The notes under the pieces: generated by a model
The model's database searches: none
The model's input: only the letters and a program-made list of their open reading frames with translations
Told to the model about the DNA's origin: nothing
From: Thioalkalivibrio nitratireducens DSM 14787
GTDB lineage: Bacteria > Pseudomonadota > Gammaproteobacteria > Ectothiorhodospirales > Ectothiorhodospiraceae
Length of the DNA: 64,000 nt
Assembly: GCF_000321415.2 (NCBI RefSeq)
Contig: NC_019902.2
Coordinates: 2,170,001-2,234,000, forward strand
Reading direction: 5' to 3'
Program-made: the position numbers and the translations under genes
Shown: positions 8,513 through 17,523 of the stretch, piece after piece
Layout: every line of letters starts with the position of its first letter
Position numbering within the stretch: the first letter of the stretch is position 1

Positions 8513-9018
8513 CAGGCGCCCTCCCCCGCCGCCGGGCGCACCAGCGTAAGTCCCTCGTGAACGAGGTGCAGTTCCTCGATCGCGGCCTGGCTCGCCGTAG
8601 CCGACAGGTCCGGTCCCTTGAACCTGGTGGCCAGTACCTGGGCCAGCTTCCAGACCAGAACCGGGTGGTCCTGCACCGAGGTCACGTCGCCGGTACCGTC
8701 GACCGTGACCGACGGGTGTCCGAGTACCTCGATCTCACCCTCCAGGCGATAGCCGTAGTTCGCACCGCGGGTGGTGATATCGAACCACTTCCAGAGATCA
8801 TCGATGCTGGTGACGCCGCGCTTGAGCACCACCGGCGCGAACCGGGTCTGGCCGGCGCGCTGGAAAGCACCCCAGTTCCGGCCGCCTTCGGCGATCAGCT
8901 TGGGCTCCATGGTCACCTCGAGCCCGGTCACCTCGCTGAACTGACCACCGCATAGGAGCTCGGACCGGTCGCCGTTGTAGAGCGAGACCCGGAAGCGAAA
9001 GGGGACGAACTCGGTCAT
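8512..9018 (-). CDS. Tail tube protein 2 (gp19-like)
   Basis: A 168-residue inner-tube protein of the T4 gp19/Afp5 family. It has FRFRVSLYNGDRSE at the start, then FSEVTGLEVTMEPK and VVLKRGVTSIDDLWKWFD, the standard tube motifs. It differs from tube 1 by a longer central loop and C-terminus, so it probably occupies the baseplate-proximal ring, like Afp5. The start overlaps the sheath 2 stop by four bases (ATGA). Confidence 0.92.
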   Translation of the reverse strand: MTEFVPFRFRVSLYNGDRSELLCGGQFSEVTGLEVTMEPKLIAEGGRNWGAFQRAGQTRFAPVVLKRGVTSIDDLWKWFDITTRGANYGYRLEGEIEVLGHPSVTVDGTGDVTSVQDHPVLVWKLAQVLATRFKGPDLSATASQAAIEELHLVHEGLTLVRPAAGEGA

Positions 9019-10490
9019 GTCCTCAGCTCCGCCGTCCAGTCACCACCGCGATGGACGAAGGCGATATGAATGCGATCGATCGGAAAGGCCGGCGCCACCT
9101 CGATCTCGAAGATGATTACGGCGTCCTGGCCGGTGATCTGCCGGATGCGGTAGGCGTCCTCTGACTTGCGGCCGCGCAGCGCGCCCTGCCGGTATAGGCG
9201 CCGGAAGAAATCCTCCAGCAGCAGCCGGGGCCGCGGGTCGCGGTGGTCCACGTTGAACACCAGCACTTCGCCCAGCGCCCGCAACTGGCGGAGCAGGAAC
9301 CCCATGAAACGGGCCACCTCGCCGCTGCGGTACTCCGCGCGCCCGGTGAGCGTGTACTGGTCGGGCGGCAGCGCGGGCACCGCGAGGCGCTCGTCGTCCA
9401 GGTGCACGCGGCCGCCGTTGACCTGCAGCACGCCGATGCCCGGCCGCTCGCGCAGTTCGAGGGTGCGTTGCAGGGTCACCGCGGGATACGGTCGCGCATC
9501 GGCGCGCATCGGCAGCCCCGCCACCGAACGCCAGATGCCCCGTCGGCGAGCGCCGCCGGCCTGCAGGCCGGCGAGCGCACCGACGCTGCTGACCAGCCGG
9601 TAACCCGCGCCACGCAGGTAGGGGAAGAGCAGCTGCAGCCGGCGCAGCTGGGGCCCGTCGCTGCTCGCCTTGATCGCCTCGATGTCAGCAAGCGCCGCAG
9701 GGTCGAGTCCCGGCCGGTCGGCATTGTCGGTGTCGGAATAGGCCAGCGGCAACGTGAACAGGCACTGCACATCGGGACGGTGCCGCGCCAGCAGGTACTG
9801 CAAGGGCCGCAGCAGGTCGCCGGTAGGCAGCGGCGGCGGAGCGTGTTCGATCTCACCGGGATTGCGCCGCTCGCGATGGCCGTTGTCGATCTCCGTGCCA
9901 CAGGGCAGGAACGGTGGCTCCGCGTTGGCCAGCCGCATGCGCGGAATGTCGGGCAGGTTGGCCGGAATCTGCAACCGCTCCAGGTCCGGCAGCGCGACCA
10001 CGCCCACCTCGGGCAGCGACAGCAGCAGGGCGATACCGCGCAGGCTGTGCAGATCGTGCGGAACCAGCCTGCGCGACGGCAGAAACCCCGCCTGCGCCTC
10101 ATCCTCGGGAATCCGCAGCACCCACAGCCGCTCGCCGCCATTGGCGAAGAAGTCGGTCACCGCCTGCGGCAGCCAGGCCCGCCGACCGGCGAGGATGCTG
10201 CGGTAGTCGGTCGCAGCCTCGCGCGCATCGGGGAAGATGTCGTCGAACTCGGCAACGGAGTTGAGCGGCAGCGGCAGATGACATAGCGCTCGTTCCTCCG
10301 GGGCCGCGAACAGGCGCTCCTCCAGCAGCGGACCCAGACCCACCGAACGCATCTGCTCGAGTGCCTCGTCCGGGATGCGCGGGCGCCGCACCCGCCCGGG
10401 GGCGTGGCCGAGCAGCAGCACCGGCAGTACCGGCCGCTGGCTGGCCGGCGGCCGCGGGGCGACCCGGATACGTTGCTGGAGGAGTTCCAT
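9015..10490 (-). CDS. Tail sheath protein 2 (divergent sheath paralogue)
   Basis: A 491-residue divergent sheath protein. The C-terminal half retains sheath features: FMGFLLRQLRALGEVLVFNV, then LLEDFFRRLYRQGALRGRKS followed by a predicted beta strand. The middle has NGGERLWVLRIP and LQLLFPYLRGAGYRLVSSVG. The N-terminus is Arg/Pro-rich and unlike sheath 1. Loci of this class often carry two or three sheath proteins, with one capping an end of the tail, so a terminal-layer role is likely. Translation probably starts at MELLQQRIRV, 4 bases after the tube 1 gene. Confidence 0.85.
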   Translation of the reverse strand: MELLQQRIRVAPRPPASQRPVLPVLLLGHAPGRVRRPRIPDEALEQMRSVGLGPLLEERLFAAPEERALCHLPLPLNSVAEFDDIFPDAREAATDYRSILAGRRAWLPQAVTDFFANGGERLWVLRIPEDEAQAGFLPSRRLVPHDLHSLRGIALLLSLPEVGVVALPDLERLQIPANLPDIPRMRLANAEPPFLPCGTEIDNGHRERRNPGEIEHAPPPLPTGDLLRPLQYLLARHRPDVQCLFTLPLAYSDTDNADRPGLDPAALADIEAIKASSDGPQLRRLQLLFPYLRGAGYRLVSSVGALAGLQAGGARRRGIWRSVAGLPMRADARPYPAVTLQRTLELRERPGIGVLQVNGGRVHLDDERLAVPALPPDQYTLTGRAEYRSGEVARFMGFLLRQLRALGEVLVFNVDHRDPRPRLLLEDFFRRLYRQGALRGRKSEDAYRIRQITGQDAVIIFEIEVAPAFPIDRIHIAFVHRGGDWTAELRT

Positions 10491-10494
10491 GCGG

Positions 10495-10956
10495 CTACGA
10501 CTGCTCGATGGACTCGACCGCAAGCACCAGTTCCTCGATCGCGACGTCGCTGCCTCCCTTGGCGGTCAGCGTCGGCCCGGTCCACTTGATGGGCATGGCG
10601 TTGATCAGCTTCCAGGTCACGACGGCGCCCTGGCCGCCCGGATCCTCGCTCTTGAGCTTGATCTCGACGTTGCGCTTGGCGGTCACGTCCCCGGCGCGGA
10701 TCTGGTTGAGCCACGAATACAGGTTCTGCGCGCCGATCACACCGCGTTTCAGGGTGACGTCCCCCGCCTTGTGGATCGCGGGGATTTTGCTCACGTAGTT
10801 CACCGGAGCGTTGCCGTTGCGGTACTCGGCCACGGTGACCTCGGCATTGAGCCCCGACACCTCGGAGAAGCCGCCCTGCACGTCGCCTTCGGACCCGTCG
10901 CCCAGGTTCACCAGGTAGTTGAAGACCGAATACGGGGTATCCCTCAGTTCAGCCAT
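10495..10956 (-). CDS. Tail tube protein 1 (gp19-like)
   Basis: A 153-residue major inner-tube protein. Family motifs are NYLVNLGDGSEGDVQGGFSE at residue 14, followed by SGLNAEVTVAEYRNG, VTLKRGVIGAQNLYSWLNQI and a C-terminal IEELVLAVESIE strand. The length is normal for Afp1/Pvc1-type tubes. An AAGGAG ribosome site lies at the usual distance before the ATG, the strongest in this operon, which fits a protein needed in many copies. It follows the sheath 1 gene by 17 bases. Confidence 0.95.
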   Translation of the reverse strand: MAELRDTPYSVFNYLVNLGDGSEGDVQGGFSEVSGLNAEVTVAEYRNGNAPVNYVSKIPAIHKAGDVTLKRGVIGAQNLYSWLNQIRAGDVTAKRNVEIKLKSEDPGGQGAVVTWKLINAMPIKWTGPTLTAKGGSDVAIEELVLAVESIEQS

Positions 10957-10973
10957 GTCTTGTCTCCTTGGGC

Positions 10974-13181
10974 TCAGGCGTCAGCCGTCTTCTGGCCGAT
11001 GCGGAAAATCACGAACTCGGCCGGCTTCAGGGCGGCCACGCCCACCTCGCAGACCAGGCGGCCGTTGTCCAGATCGTTCTGGGTCATGGTGCTGCGGTCG
11101 CAGCGCACGAAGTAGGCCGCCTTTGGCGAGGAGCCGAGCAGGCGACCGTTGAACCACTCGTTGTAGAGGAAATCCTCGACCGACGAGCGCACGTTCGCCC
11201 ACAGCCGCTCGCCGTTGGGCTCGAACACCACCCATTGGGTCGAGCGGTCGATGGATCGCTCGAGGTAGAGGAAATAGCGGCGGACGTTGACGTAGATCCA
11301 CTCCGGGTCGCTCGAGAGGGTGCGCCCGCCCCAGACGCGATGACCACGACCGGGGAACGAGCGCAGGCAGTTGATGCCCGCCGGGTTCAGCAGTTCCTGC
11401 TGGAACCGGTTGACCTCCTGGGCAAAACGCAGCGCGCCGATCACCGGTTCGTTGGCCGGCGCCTTGTGCACGCCGCGGGTAACGTCGGTGTTGGCATAGA
11501 TACCGGCAAGGAAACCGGCGGGCGGCACCGTGATGTGCTCCTCGAGGCCGCGCGGGTCGGAGATCACCACCCACGGGTAGTACAAGGCCAGCCGCGAGTC
11601 ATCGAAGTTGGACGCGAAGTCACGGATCTCGGACAACGCCATTCCCTGGCGGGCATCGACGATGCCGATGCGGTAGCGCATCCTGCGGCAGTGCTTCTGC
11701 ATTTCCACGACCACGGCCTGGTGGCTATCCGGGTGCGCGGCAGCTGCAGGTGTCATCACGATGGAGATATCCTCGATGTCCTCGAGCGCGGCAAGCCCGG
11801 TGCTACCGTTGACCTCGTCGACCGCACCGGCATAGTCGCGAGCGGACGGAACGTCGCCGTCGGAGCCGCCGGACATCTGGATCAGGTAGCGTGGCCCCTC
11901 GACCGACAGCGGCGGCGGCTGGAGCGCGTCCGCGGCGAACATCGCGTACAGCGCCGCCCGTATGGTCTCGCCGGTGGCACCGTCGGCCAGGCTGCACGCG
12001 ACGGGACTGGTCAGCCGGTCGTAGCGCCTCTCGGGCTCCGCGGACAGCACCTGCGACAGGCTGCGCTCGCCGCCCGGGGCCGTCGACACGTCGCCATAGC
12101 TGTAGACGATCCGGCCATCGGCGTCACCCAAACGCACGTCGACGTCGAAGTTGCGGAGCACGACGCTCGCCGAGGGCGCCGACGGCGTTCCAGCCAGCGC
12201 AGCCAGCGGCAGTTCGATCACGTCGGCCACGTCCGGATTGACGCCGGGGCTGACCGTGAAGACCGTACCGTTCGCGTTCAGGGTGCCGTGCAGAACTGTC
12301 AGGCCACCCCAATCCGTTCCGCCGGTGATGCCGGAAACGTCGATCCCCTCGGGCAGCGTGAGGGTGGCGAAGCTGCCATCAGCCAGGGCGCCACTGGCGG
12401 GGGACCTCGCGTGGACACGCGTGAAATGCACATTTGCCTCGCCGGCATCGACCACCACCTCGGCCACCAGAACGCCCTCATCGGAATCCGGCGCATCTTC
12501 CGGACGGAGGTCCGCCGCTGCGAGCGCAACGCCGTCGGCAGTCTCGATCACCGCGTGGTTGCCCACCAGCACGTAGTGGTCGCCGACTCTGCGAACCAGT
12601 CCGCTGACGTCGATCGGAAAGCGTGCGTCCGGGGCCCGGTCGTCGATATCGCCCACGCGGACATCCCCTGGCAGCCCGGTCGCCTCCAGGTACGCCAGCT
12701 CACCGTCGGCCAGCGGCGCAGTGGCCGACTGGAAACGCAGCAGGTTCTCGCTGTCCCGCCAGTGCAGTTCCAGGGTGTAGTTTCCCGCGGCGCCAGGAAA
12801 TCGGCTGCGGAACGTCACCACGCTGCCAGGATCCGCCGCGGTCGAGAGCTGAGCGGTGCTGCCTCCACCGTCGGCATCGGTGTTGTTGATCCCGGCCAGG
12901 GTACGGGCCACGAAGAGCTGCTTGCCGCCGTTGTCGAAAAAGGCGCGCGCGGCAACCGCGGTGTGGTTCAGCACCGAAGTGCCGCCCAGGCTCAGATCGC
13001 CGCTGTCGCCATAGATGCGCTCGAACTCGCCGAAGCTCGTGACCACCTCGGGTTTCCCGCGCAACGGTCCGGTGCGCGTAGGCCCGACGATGGCGGCAAC
13101 GCTGGTGCCAACGCCCTCGATCGACTTGGCGCGGAAGCTGACTTCCTCGACAAAGACGCCGGGCGCAAGGTACTGGGACAT
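10974..13181 (-). CDS. Tail sheath protein 1 (major contractile sheath)
   Basis: A 735-residue major sheath protein. The N-terminus (MSQYLAPGVFVEEVSFRAKS, then GTSVAAIVGPTRTGPL and FDNGGKQLFVARTL) and C-terminus (YLERSIDRSTQWVVFEPNGE, then a segment with SSPKAAYFVRCD) are textbook sheath. The middle carries an insertion of about 250 residues (roughly 130-380), rich in Asp, Gly and Val, likely a surface domain. This makes the protein longer than minimal sheaths of about 350-480 residues. It is encoded directly after the carboxypeptidase-regulatory-like gene. Confidence 0.96.
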   Translation of the reverse strand: MSQYLAPGVFVEEVSFRAKSIEGVGTSVAAIVGPTRTGPLRGKPEVVTSFGEFERIYGDSGDLSLGGTSVLNHTAVAARAFFDNGGKQLFVARTLAGINNTDADGGGSTAQLSTAADPGSVVTFRSRFPGAAGNYTLELHWRDSENLLRFQSATAPLADGELAYLEATGLPGDVRVGDIDDRAPDARFPIDVSGLVRRVGDHYVLVGNHAVIETADGVALAAADLRPEDAPDSDEGVLVAEVVVDAGEANVHFTRVHARSPASGALADGSFATLTLPEGIDVSGITGGTDWGGLTVLHGTLNANGTVFTVSPGVNPDVADVIELPLAALAGTPSAPSASVVLRNFDVDVRLGDADGRIVYSYGDVSTAPGGERSLSQVLSAEPERRYDRLTSPVACSLADGATGETIRAALYAMFAADALQPPPLSVEGPRYLIQMSGGSDGDVPSARDYAGAVDEVNGSTGLAALEDIEDISIVMTPAAAAHPDSHQAVVVEMQKHCRRMRYRIGIVDARQGMALSEIRDFASNFDDSRLALYYPWVVISDPRGLEEHITVPPAGFLAGIYANTDVTRGVHKAPANEPVIGALRFAQEVNRFQQELLNPAGINCLRSFPGRGHRVWGGRTLSSDPEWIYVNVRRYFLYLERSIDRSTQWVVFEPNGERLWANVRSSVEDFLYNEWFNGRLLGSSPKAAYFVRCDRSTMTQNDLDNGRLVCEVGVAALKPAEFVIFRIGQKTADA

Positions 13182-13190
13182 GGTGGGCTC

Positions 13191-13973
13191 CTAGGGTTGG
13201 CGTGGTTGCACCGCGAGGTGGTTCTTATCGAACGATCGCAACAAGCGGACCTCGCCCGGCGTAATGCTGAGCGCGATGTGGGCATGGAATCCGGAATCAT
13301 CGACGGCCTCGATGTCGAACGGCACGTCAGTGGCGGCCGGGTCGGCCGGCACGCGGGGATCCGCCGCCGGGTGCGCGCGGATCGTCAGTTGCGCAGCATA
13401 GTGCTCGACGCTCTCCGGCAGCGGCGGCAAGCGACGCAGTGGCAGCACGAAATCGCCATGGGCGTCGGTCTGGGCCACGAACCCGAGGCCGGCTTCGGAC
13501 ACGATGACGGCCAGGTCGAGCAGCGCCCAGGGCAGTGGAGTCCCATCCTCGCGGCGGACCGTCCCGATCAGGGCCCCGCCCACGGGCAGGCGGGTTCCCA
13601 ATGGGGTGGGATAGACCAGCAGCACATGGCCGCCACCCGTTCCCACCGTGATATCGAAGCTGCGTGGGTTGTAGCGCCCGTTCGGGTCACGCATGCGGCC
13701 GGCGAGGCGCACCGGGGAACCGGCAGGCCGGGTACGGTGCGCCTCGTCGGCCCTGCCTTGCACCATGCCAGCATGCTCGTCCGGGTGCAGCCACAGCGCC
13801 AGACGCCCGGGCTTTTGCAGCCAGCGCAGGCGCGGCGGCCGGTCGCTGAGTTCGATCTCGAGCGGCGCGTCCACGCGTTCCCGGTCATTCGCATCGGTGC
13901 CTGTGGTCGCGTCCAGGAAATAGACCACGTTGCTCGCGTGCAGGACGTTGGTCTCGAGCACGCGCGGGTTCAC
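13191..13973 (-). CDS. Injection-system protein with carboxypeptidase-regulatory-like domain
   Basis: A 260-residue protein starting with GTG at 13971-13973, which overlaps the stop of the upstream cap gene. The N-terminal 100 residues are uncharacterised (HASNVVYFLDATTG, ALWLHPDEHAG). The C-terminal half looks like a carboxypeptidase regulatory / transthyretin-like beta sandwich, with LPVGGALIGTVRREDGTPLP and VAQTDAHGDFVLPLRRLP. Such accessory genes occur beside the cap gene in some eCIS loci. A structural or fibre-like role is inference. The same frame is open further upstream, but that part overlaps the cap gene and does not look coding. Confidence 0.8.
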   Translation of the reverse strand: MNPRVLETNVLHASNVVYFLDATTGTDANDRERVDAPLEIELSDRPPRLRWLQKPGRLALWLHPDEHAGMVQGRADEAHRTRPAGSPVRLAGRMRDPNGRYNPRSFDITVGTGGGHVLLVYPTPLGTRLPVGGALIGTVRREDGTPLPWALLDLAVIVSEAGLGFVAQTDAHGDFVLPLRRLPPLPESVEHYAAQLTIRAHPAADPRVPADPAATDVPFDIEAVDDSGFHAHIALSITPGEVRLLRSFDKNHLAVQPRQP

Positions 13974-14557
13974 ATCACCCCCGCGGGCAGCACGCGCGTG
14001 GTCACCGGCGGCCCCTCGCTGCGTGGCGGCCTGAGTCTGAGCCGCACCGTGCGCAGCACATAGGGCGCGGTGCTCGTGTACTTGGCCTCGAAGACGTCCC
14101 AGATGCGCATCAGATCTTCCGTGGACATCTCTTCCGGCATCACCGTGAGCAGTTCGCGCTCGCTCCAGCCATCGTCGATCTCGACCATGTGCGCCACGTC
14201 CAGTTGGCAATCGGTCGCGAGTTCGAGCATGGCCCAGGTCAGCAGATCCGCCTCGTGCTCGGGACTCGTGCCATTCGCGATCAGCAGGACGTGAAGATTG
14301 AGCGGCAGTTCGGCCTGCGGCGCGCCGGCGCCAGTGCCGGTCTGTGGAAAGTGCCGACTGCGGCCATGGGGATCGACGACCAACCGGTGCAGATAGATGC
14401 CCAGCAGGTTGCCGGTCAGGGCCGTCGCCACGTCGGCGCTGCCGAGCAGGGACACACGACCATTGACCGGGTCGTCGCGGAGTTCGCTGGGCAGCCGCCG
14501 CGAAAGGAACTCCGCGAGTGCCAGCAACGATGCCTTCACCCCCCGATACGATGCCAC
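13970..14557 (-). CDS. DUF4255/Pvc16-like tube cap protein
   Basis: A 195-residue protein resembling the N-terminal domain of Pvc16/Afp16 (DUF4255), which ends the tube and sets tail length. Recognisable parts are VTTRVLPAGVM at the end, LPLNLHVLLIANGTSPEHEA in the middle and LGIYLHRLVVDPHG near residue 52. It is the first gene of the operon as seen here, starting with GTG at 14555-14557. The next gene begins within its stop codon. Confidence 0.85.
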   Translation of the reverse strand: MASYRGVKASLLALAEFLSRRLPSELRDDPVNGRVSLLGSADVATALTGNLLGIYLHRLVVDPHGRSRHFPQTGTGAGAPQAELPLNLHVLLIANGTSPEHEADLLTWAMLELATDCQLDVAHMVEIDDGWSERELLTVMPEEMSTEDLMRIWDVFEAKYTSTAPYVLRTVRLRLRPPRSEGPPVTTRVLPAGVM

Positions 14558-15527
14558 GATCGCATGCCCCCGCTTCTCGGCACCCGCAATTCCTGCCCGC
14601 CCCCGAACACACCGCGTAATCAGCAGCCGCTCGGAGCCCCCCGAACGTTATCTCCCCTCGGGCCATGATCCGCCTGCGCGCCACGGAGAGTCCGCTGACG
14701 GCGGCGGGATCCATCCTAAAGAATCACCAGGCTTGGGCCGGCCATGATGACAGACCCTTGCAGAACACCTGTGGAACCTACCGGGATCCCTGGCGGGGTC
14801 GAGATGGGCCCATCCGTCGCAATGTTCTTAGTCCAGCATGCCGACGAATCACAGGCACCTGCCGGGCATACCCGAGGAATATGTGACGCACACTGCAAAA
14901 TTTCGCACCCCAACCGGCCCGAACCCGAAAACTACGCCCTGTTGGCGCCTCGGTTGCTTGTTATTTCGGGCGACAGCCCGCCGCCGGGCGGCTCTCCGGT
15001 AGCGGAGTCGCCCTCCGGGTCCAGGAACGCCGCAAAGCCCTCCCCTGCCCGTGCCAACACCTTTTCCGCGATGTGCAGATTCAGACGTCGGTACTTTCCC
15101 ACTGGGCCTCGGCGTCACCCGCTGTCCTCGCCGGCAACTGGGATGAACCGGTAGCGGATGGCAGGGACGGGCCGATGCGCCGTACACTCGGACCCGTGAG
15201 AATGGCCTCCGCGGCCGCGAGCACGGTTCGGGACGTGCCCGGCACCGCGCACGATGCACGGATCCGCGCGGTGCCAAGCCGGCACACTCCCCTCGGGGCT
15301 CCGAACCGCCGTCGGGTGCATTGAGCAGCGGCCGCGACAGGCCAGCGGATCGCGTCACGGACTCTCGGTGCTGATATCCGGCTCCGGGAACCCCGAGGCA
15401 GGGGCTGCCAGGAGCCTGTCGGCCGGGCAAGGCGTGCGGTAGCGCCGTCTCCCGGTTGCACGGCGCGGCGCAAACGATCCGTGGGCCGGATTCGGGTAAC
15501 GATTGGCATGGCAGCATCGGGGGAGAC
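14558..15527. other. 970-bp gene-free stretch upstream of the injection-system operon
   Basis: No frame here has convincing coding character on either strand, and no RNA gene or repeat was seen. A short AT-richer patch (about 14,890-14,970) and an AT-richer run near 14,712-14,725 could hold the operon promoter or a regulator site. No sigma-70 pair scored well. Confidence 0.5.
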
Positions 15528-15992
15528 ATGAGACGCTCAGGTGATCGCGCAGGCATCCGGAACTTCGGTCGAGTGGTGTTCGCGGGCATGCTCGCGAGCA
15601 TGCTGGTGGCAGGTTGCGCAACGGTCCACAAGGATCGGCGCGTTAAGGGCCTGGAGGCCACGGCGAACAGCTACCAGGCGGCGCTGCGCTGGGGCGATTA
15701 CGCGACGGCGGTGGGGATGCTGTCTCCGGATCGGCGCCTGGACGAGGAAGCGCTGGACGACTTCTCGGGCCTGCGCATTACCCGGTACGAGATCGTTCAG
15801 CCGCCAGTGATACATGCCGACGACCGCGCGACGCAGACCGCGGCGATCGAATACGTCTTCGAATACAGCCAGGTCGTGCAGCGCCTGACCGACCGCCAGC
15901 AGTGGCACTGGGACGATGCTTCGAAAAACTGGTGGCTCGCATCAGGCCTTCCGGACTTTGCCTCCGACGGCACTCGCGGCCGTAGCCGCTGA
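15528..15992 (+). CDS. Putative lipoprotein of unknown function
   Basis: A 154-residue predicted outer-membrane or periplasmic lipoprotein. A signal peptide (VVFAGMLASMLVAGCATVHK) with a lipobox LVAGC places the lipid-modified Cys near residue 30. The mature part has SYQAALRWGDYATAVGMLSP, suggesting a small alpha/beta fold of the NTF2 or TPR-like size class, and ends in a Trp-rich strand (WHWDDASKNWWLASGLP). The ATG follows a GGGGGAGAC ribosome site. No family name is certain. Confidence 0.8.
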   Translation: MRRSGDRAGIRNFGRVVFAGMLASMLVAGCATVHKDRRVKGLEATANSYQAALRWGDYATAVGMLSPDRRLDEEALDDFSGLRITRYEIVQPPVIHADDRATQTAAIEYVFEYSQVVQRLTDRQQWHWDDASKNWWLASGLPDFASDGTRGRSR

Positions 15993-16054
15993 ACGGCGCT
16001 ACCGGAGAGGCCGTCCCTTCTTCCCCGGCGAATCGGCCACGGGAAGGATATGGG

Positions 16055-16565
16055 TCATTCCGGGCCGACGTATTGCCGCGCGCATCGGCTGCCTCGAACA
16101 CGAATTCCACCGCCTATGGCGGCAGTCCCGGGCTGACGCCCTGGTCGTTCACCACGTGGTGGTTGGTCAGCACCAGCCGTTCGGCGGCGGGGTCGCCGGC
16201 CCGCACCAGGAATCCGGTGCCGATGCGCCCGCCCAGACGTTCGCGCACCGCGCAGACTGCCCGCGCCCACTCCAGCCCGGTCTGCCACCAGCGCCAGGTT
16301 ACGGGCCCTTCACCGCCCAGGATCGCCTCGAGTTGCCCCGCCTCGGACGCTGGTGCCGAATGCAGCGCCTGCACCGCCGGGGCGCTGAGGTCCATCTCCG
16401 CCCCCGGCAGTCCCATCAAGCGTGCGCGCAGGATCGCCACGACACCGGCTGCGCGCGCGGATTCCGCCTCCAGCCCCCCACACCTCGGTGCACTGGCGCA
16501 GCGTGCGGCTGGCGCGCCGGCACGCCTGCTCGATCAAGCTGTAACTGATGAACGCCCGGTACTTG
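16055..16565 (-). pseudogene. Decayed trypsin-like protease gene, possibly with a TIR-like start
   Basis: Remnants lie in two frames downstream of the NmrA-like gene. Nearest that gene, one frame reads KYRAFISYS, similar to the first strand of TIR domains, and then degenerates. Another frame (about 16,535-16,114) carries IGTGFLVRAGDPAAERLVLT followed by NHHVV. This is the histidine-containing start of a trypsin-like peptidase (family pattern TNxHVV). That frame meets a TAG at 16,114 but continues sensibly after it (AVEFVFEAADARGNTSARND). No Asp or Ser catalytic region is seen. Stop, frame change and missing parts all indicate a dead gene. Confidence 0.6.
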
Positions 16566-16572
16566 CGTTCCC

Positions 16573-17523
16573 TCAATCGATCGGGATCCGCGTCCCGTTC
16601 TCGGCGAGCCACTGGCGGAAGTTCTGGAGCCCGGGGTTCAGGGAGCGGGCCCGTTCCGGGTCGCGGGCACGGCAGAAATCGTCGTTGAAGTCGCGTTTGA
16701 ACTGGAACATGTTGCCGAGATCCTCGGCGCCAGGAAACCCGAGACCACGGTAAACCTCGGGCGGCACATCGTGGTAGCGAACCTCCTGTCCCAACGCCTC
16801 GGTGAGCGCGACAGCCATCTCCGGCCCGCTCAGATGCTCACCGGCAATGCCTACCGTCTTGCCGATGTGCTCTTGCCCCTGCCGGAACACGCCATAGGCG
16901 CACCTGCCGATGTCCTGGGCCGCAATACCGGGAAGCTTGCGGTTGCCCATCGGGAAGGCGATGGCCAGCACGCCGTCGTGGCCGCGTTTCGGGCCCAGGC
17001 CGAAATGAATCAGGTTGTCCCAATAGAACGAGGTGAGCAGGAAGGTCGTCGGCAGCCCGAGTTCGCTGAACAGATGCTCGGCCTCGCCCTTCGCGTCGAA
17101 GTGCGGCACCTTGTATCGCTCCATCAGCGTCGGCATGCGATCGTCGGTCAGCGGAACCCAGCGACGCGTGTCTTCCAGCGTGGACCAGATCACGTGCTCC
17201 ACCCCGGCTGCCTTCGCTGCCTGCGCTAGGTTTCCGGCCTGGGCCAATTCCTTGTCCGGCGAGAAGTGTTCCCAAAAGTTGGTGACGCAGTAGGCGCCGT
17301 GTGCACCCTGGAATGCGCGCTGCAGGCTCTCGGGATCGTCGAGATTCGCTTCGACAACCTCGCCGCCCAGCGCGGCCAGTTCCCTGGCCTTTTCGGAGGC
17401 GGCGTGGCGTGTGAGGGCGCGCACACGGAACGGTCTCTGCGGATCCCCCAGAATCGCACGCGCCAGCCCCCCACCCTGTGCGCCGGTAGCCCCTATAACC
17501 GCGATAACTTTGTCTTTAGCCAT
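16573..17523 (-). CDS. NmrA-like NAD(P)-binding oxidoreductase/sensor
   Basis: A 316-residue Rossmann-fold protein of the NmrA/HSCARG group, atypical short-chain dehydrogenases that often sense NADPH/NADP rather than catalyse. The nucleotide-binding motif is VIAVIGATGAQGGGLARAIL at residues 6-25. Downstream are AYCVTNFWEHFSPDKELAQA and a hydrophobic substrate-binding half with LLTSFYWDNLIHFGL. The ATG follows an AGGAGAATCAG ribosome site. The gene stands alone, divergent from the L,D-transpeptidase gene. No catalytic role can be assigned from sequence alone. Confidence 0.88.
   Translation of the reverse strand: MAKDKVIAVIGATGAQGGGLARAILGDPQRPFRVRALTRHAASEKARELAALGGEVVEANLDDPESLQRAFQGAHGAYCVTNFWEHFSPDKELAQAGNLAQAAKAAGVEHVIWSTLEDTRRWVPLTDDRMPTLMERYKVPHFDAKGEAEHLFSELGLPTTFLLTSFYWDNLIHFGLGPKRGHDGVLAIAFPMGNRKLPGIAAQDIGRCAYGVFRQGQEHIGKTVGIAGEHLSGPEMAVALTEALGQEVRYHDVPPEVYRGLGFPGAEDLGNMFQFKRDFNDDFCRARDPERARSLNPGLQNFRQWLAENGTRIPID

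Noticed and set aside
10968-14063. A 1031-codon plus-strand open frame.
   Set aside because: It lies antisense to the sheath 1 and carboxypeptidase-like genes, which have clear family motifs.
1-14557. Ordinary prophage or type VI secretion explanation for the tail genes.
   Set aside because: No capsid, terminase, lysis or integrase genes and no TssJLM set appear; the DUF4255, DUF5908 and LysM-adaptor genes point to an eCIS-type locus.
13974-14714. Upstream extension of the carboxypeptidase-regulatory-like gene.
   Set aside because: It would overlap the cap gene in another frame and shows no sensible protein pattern there.
14942-14958. Sigma-54-like promoter TTGGCGC-N5-TTGCT on the plus strand.
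   Set aside because: Spacing is ideal, but no gene starts for over 500 bases downstream, and it faces away from the injection-system operon.
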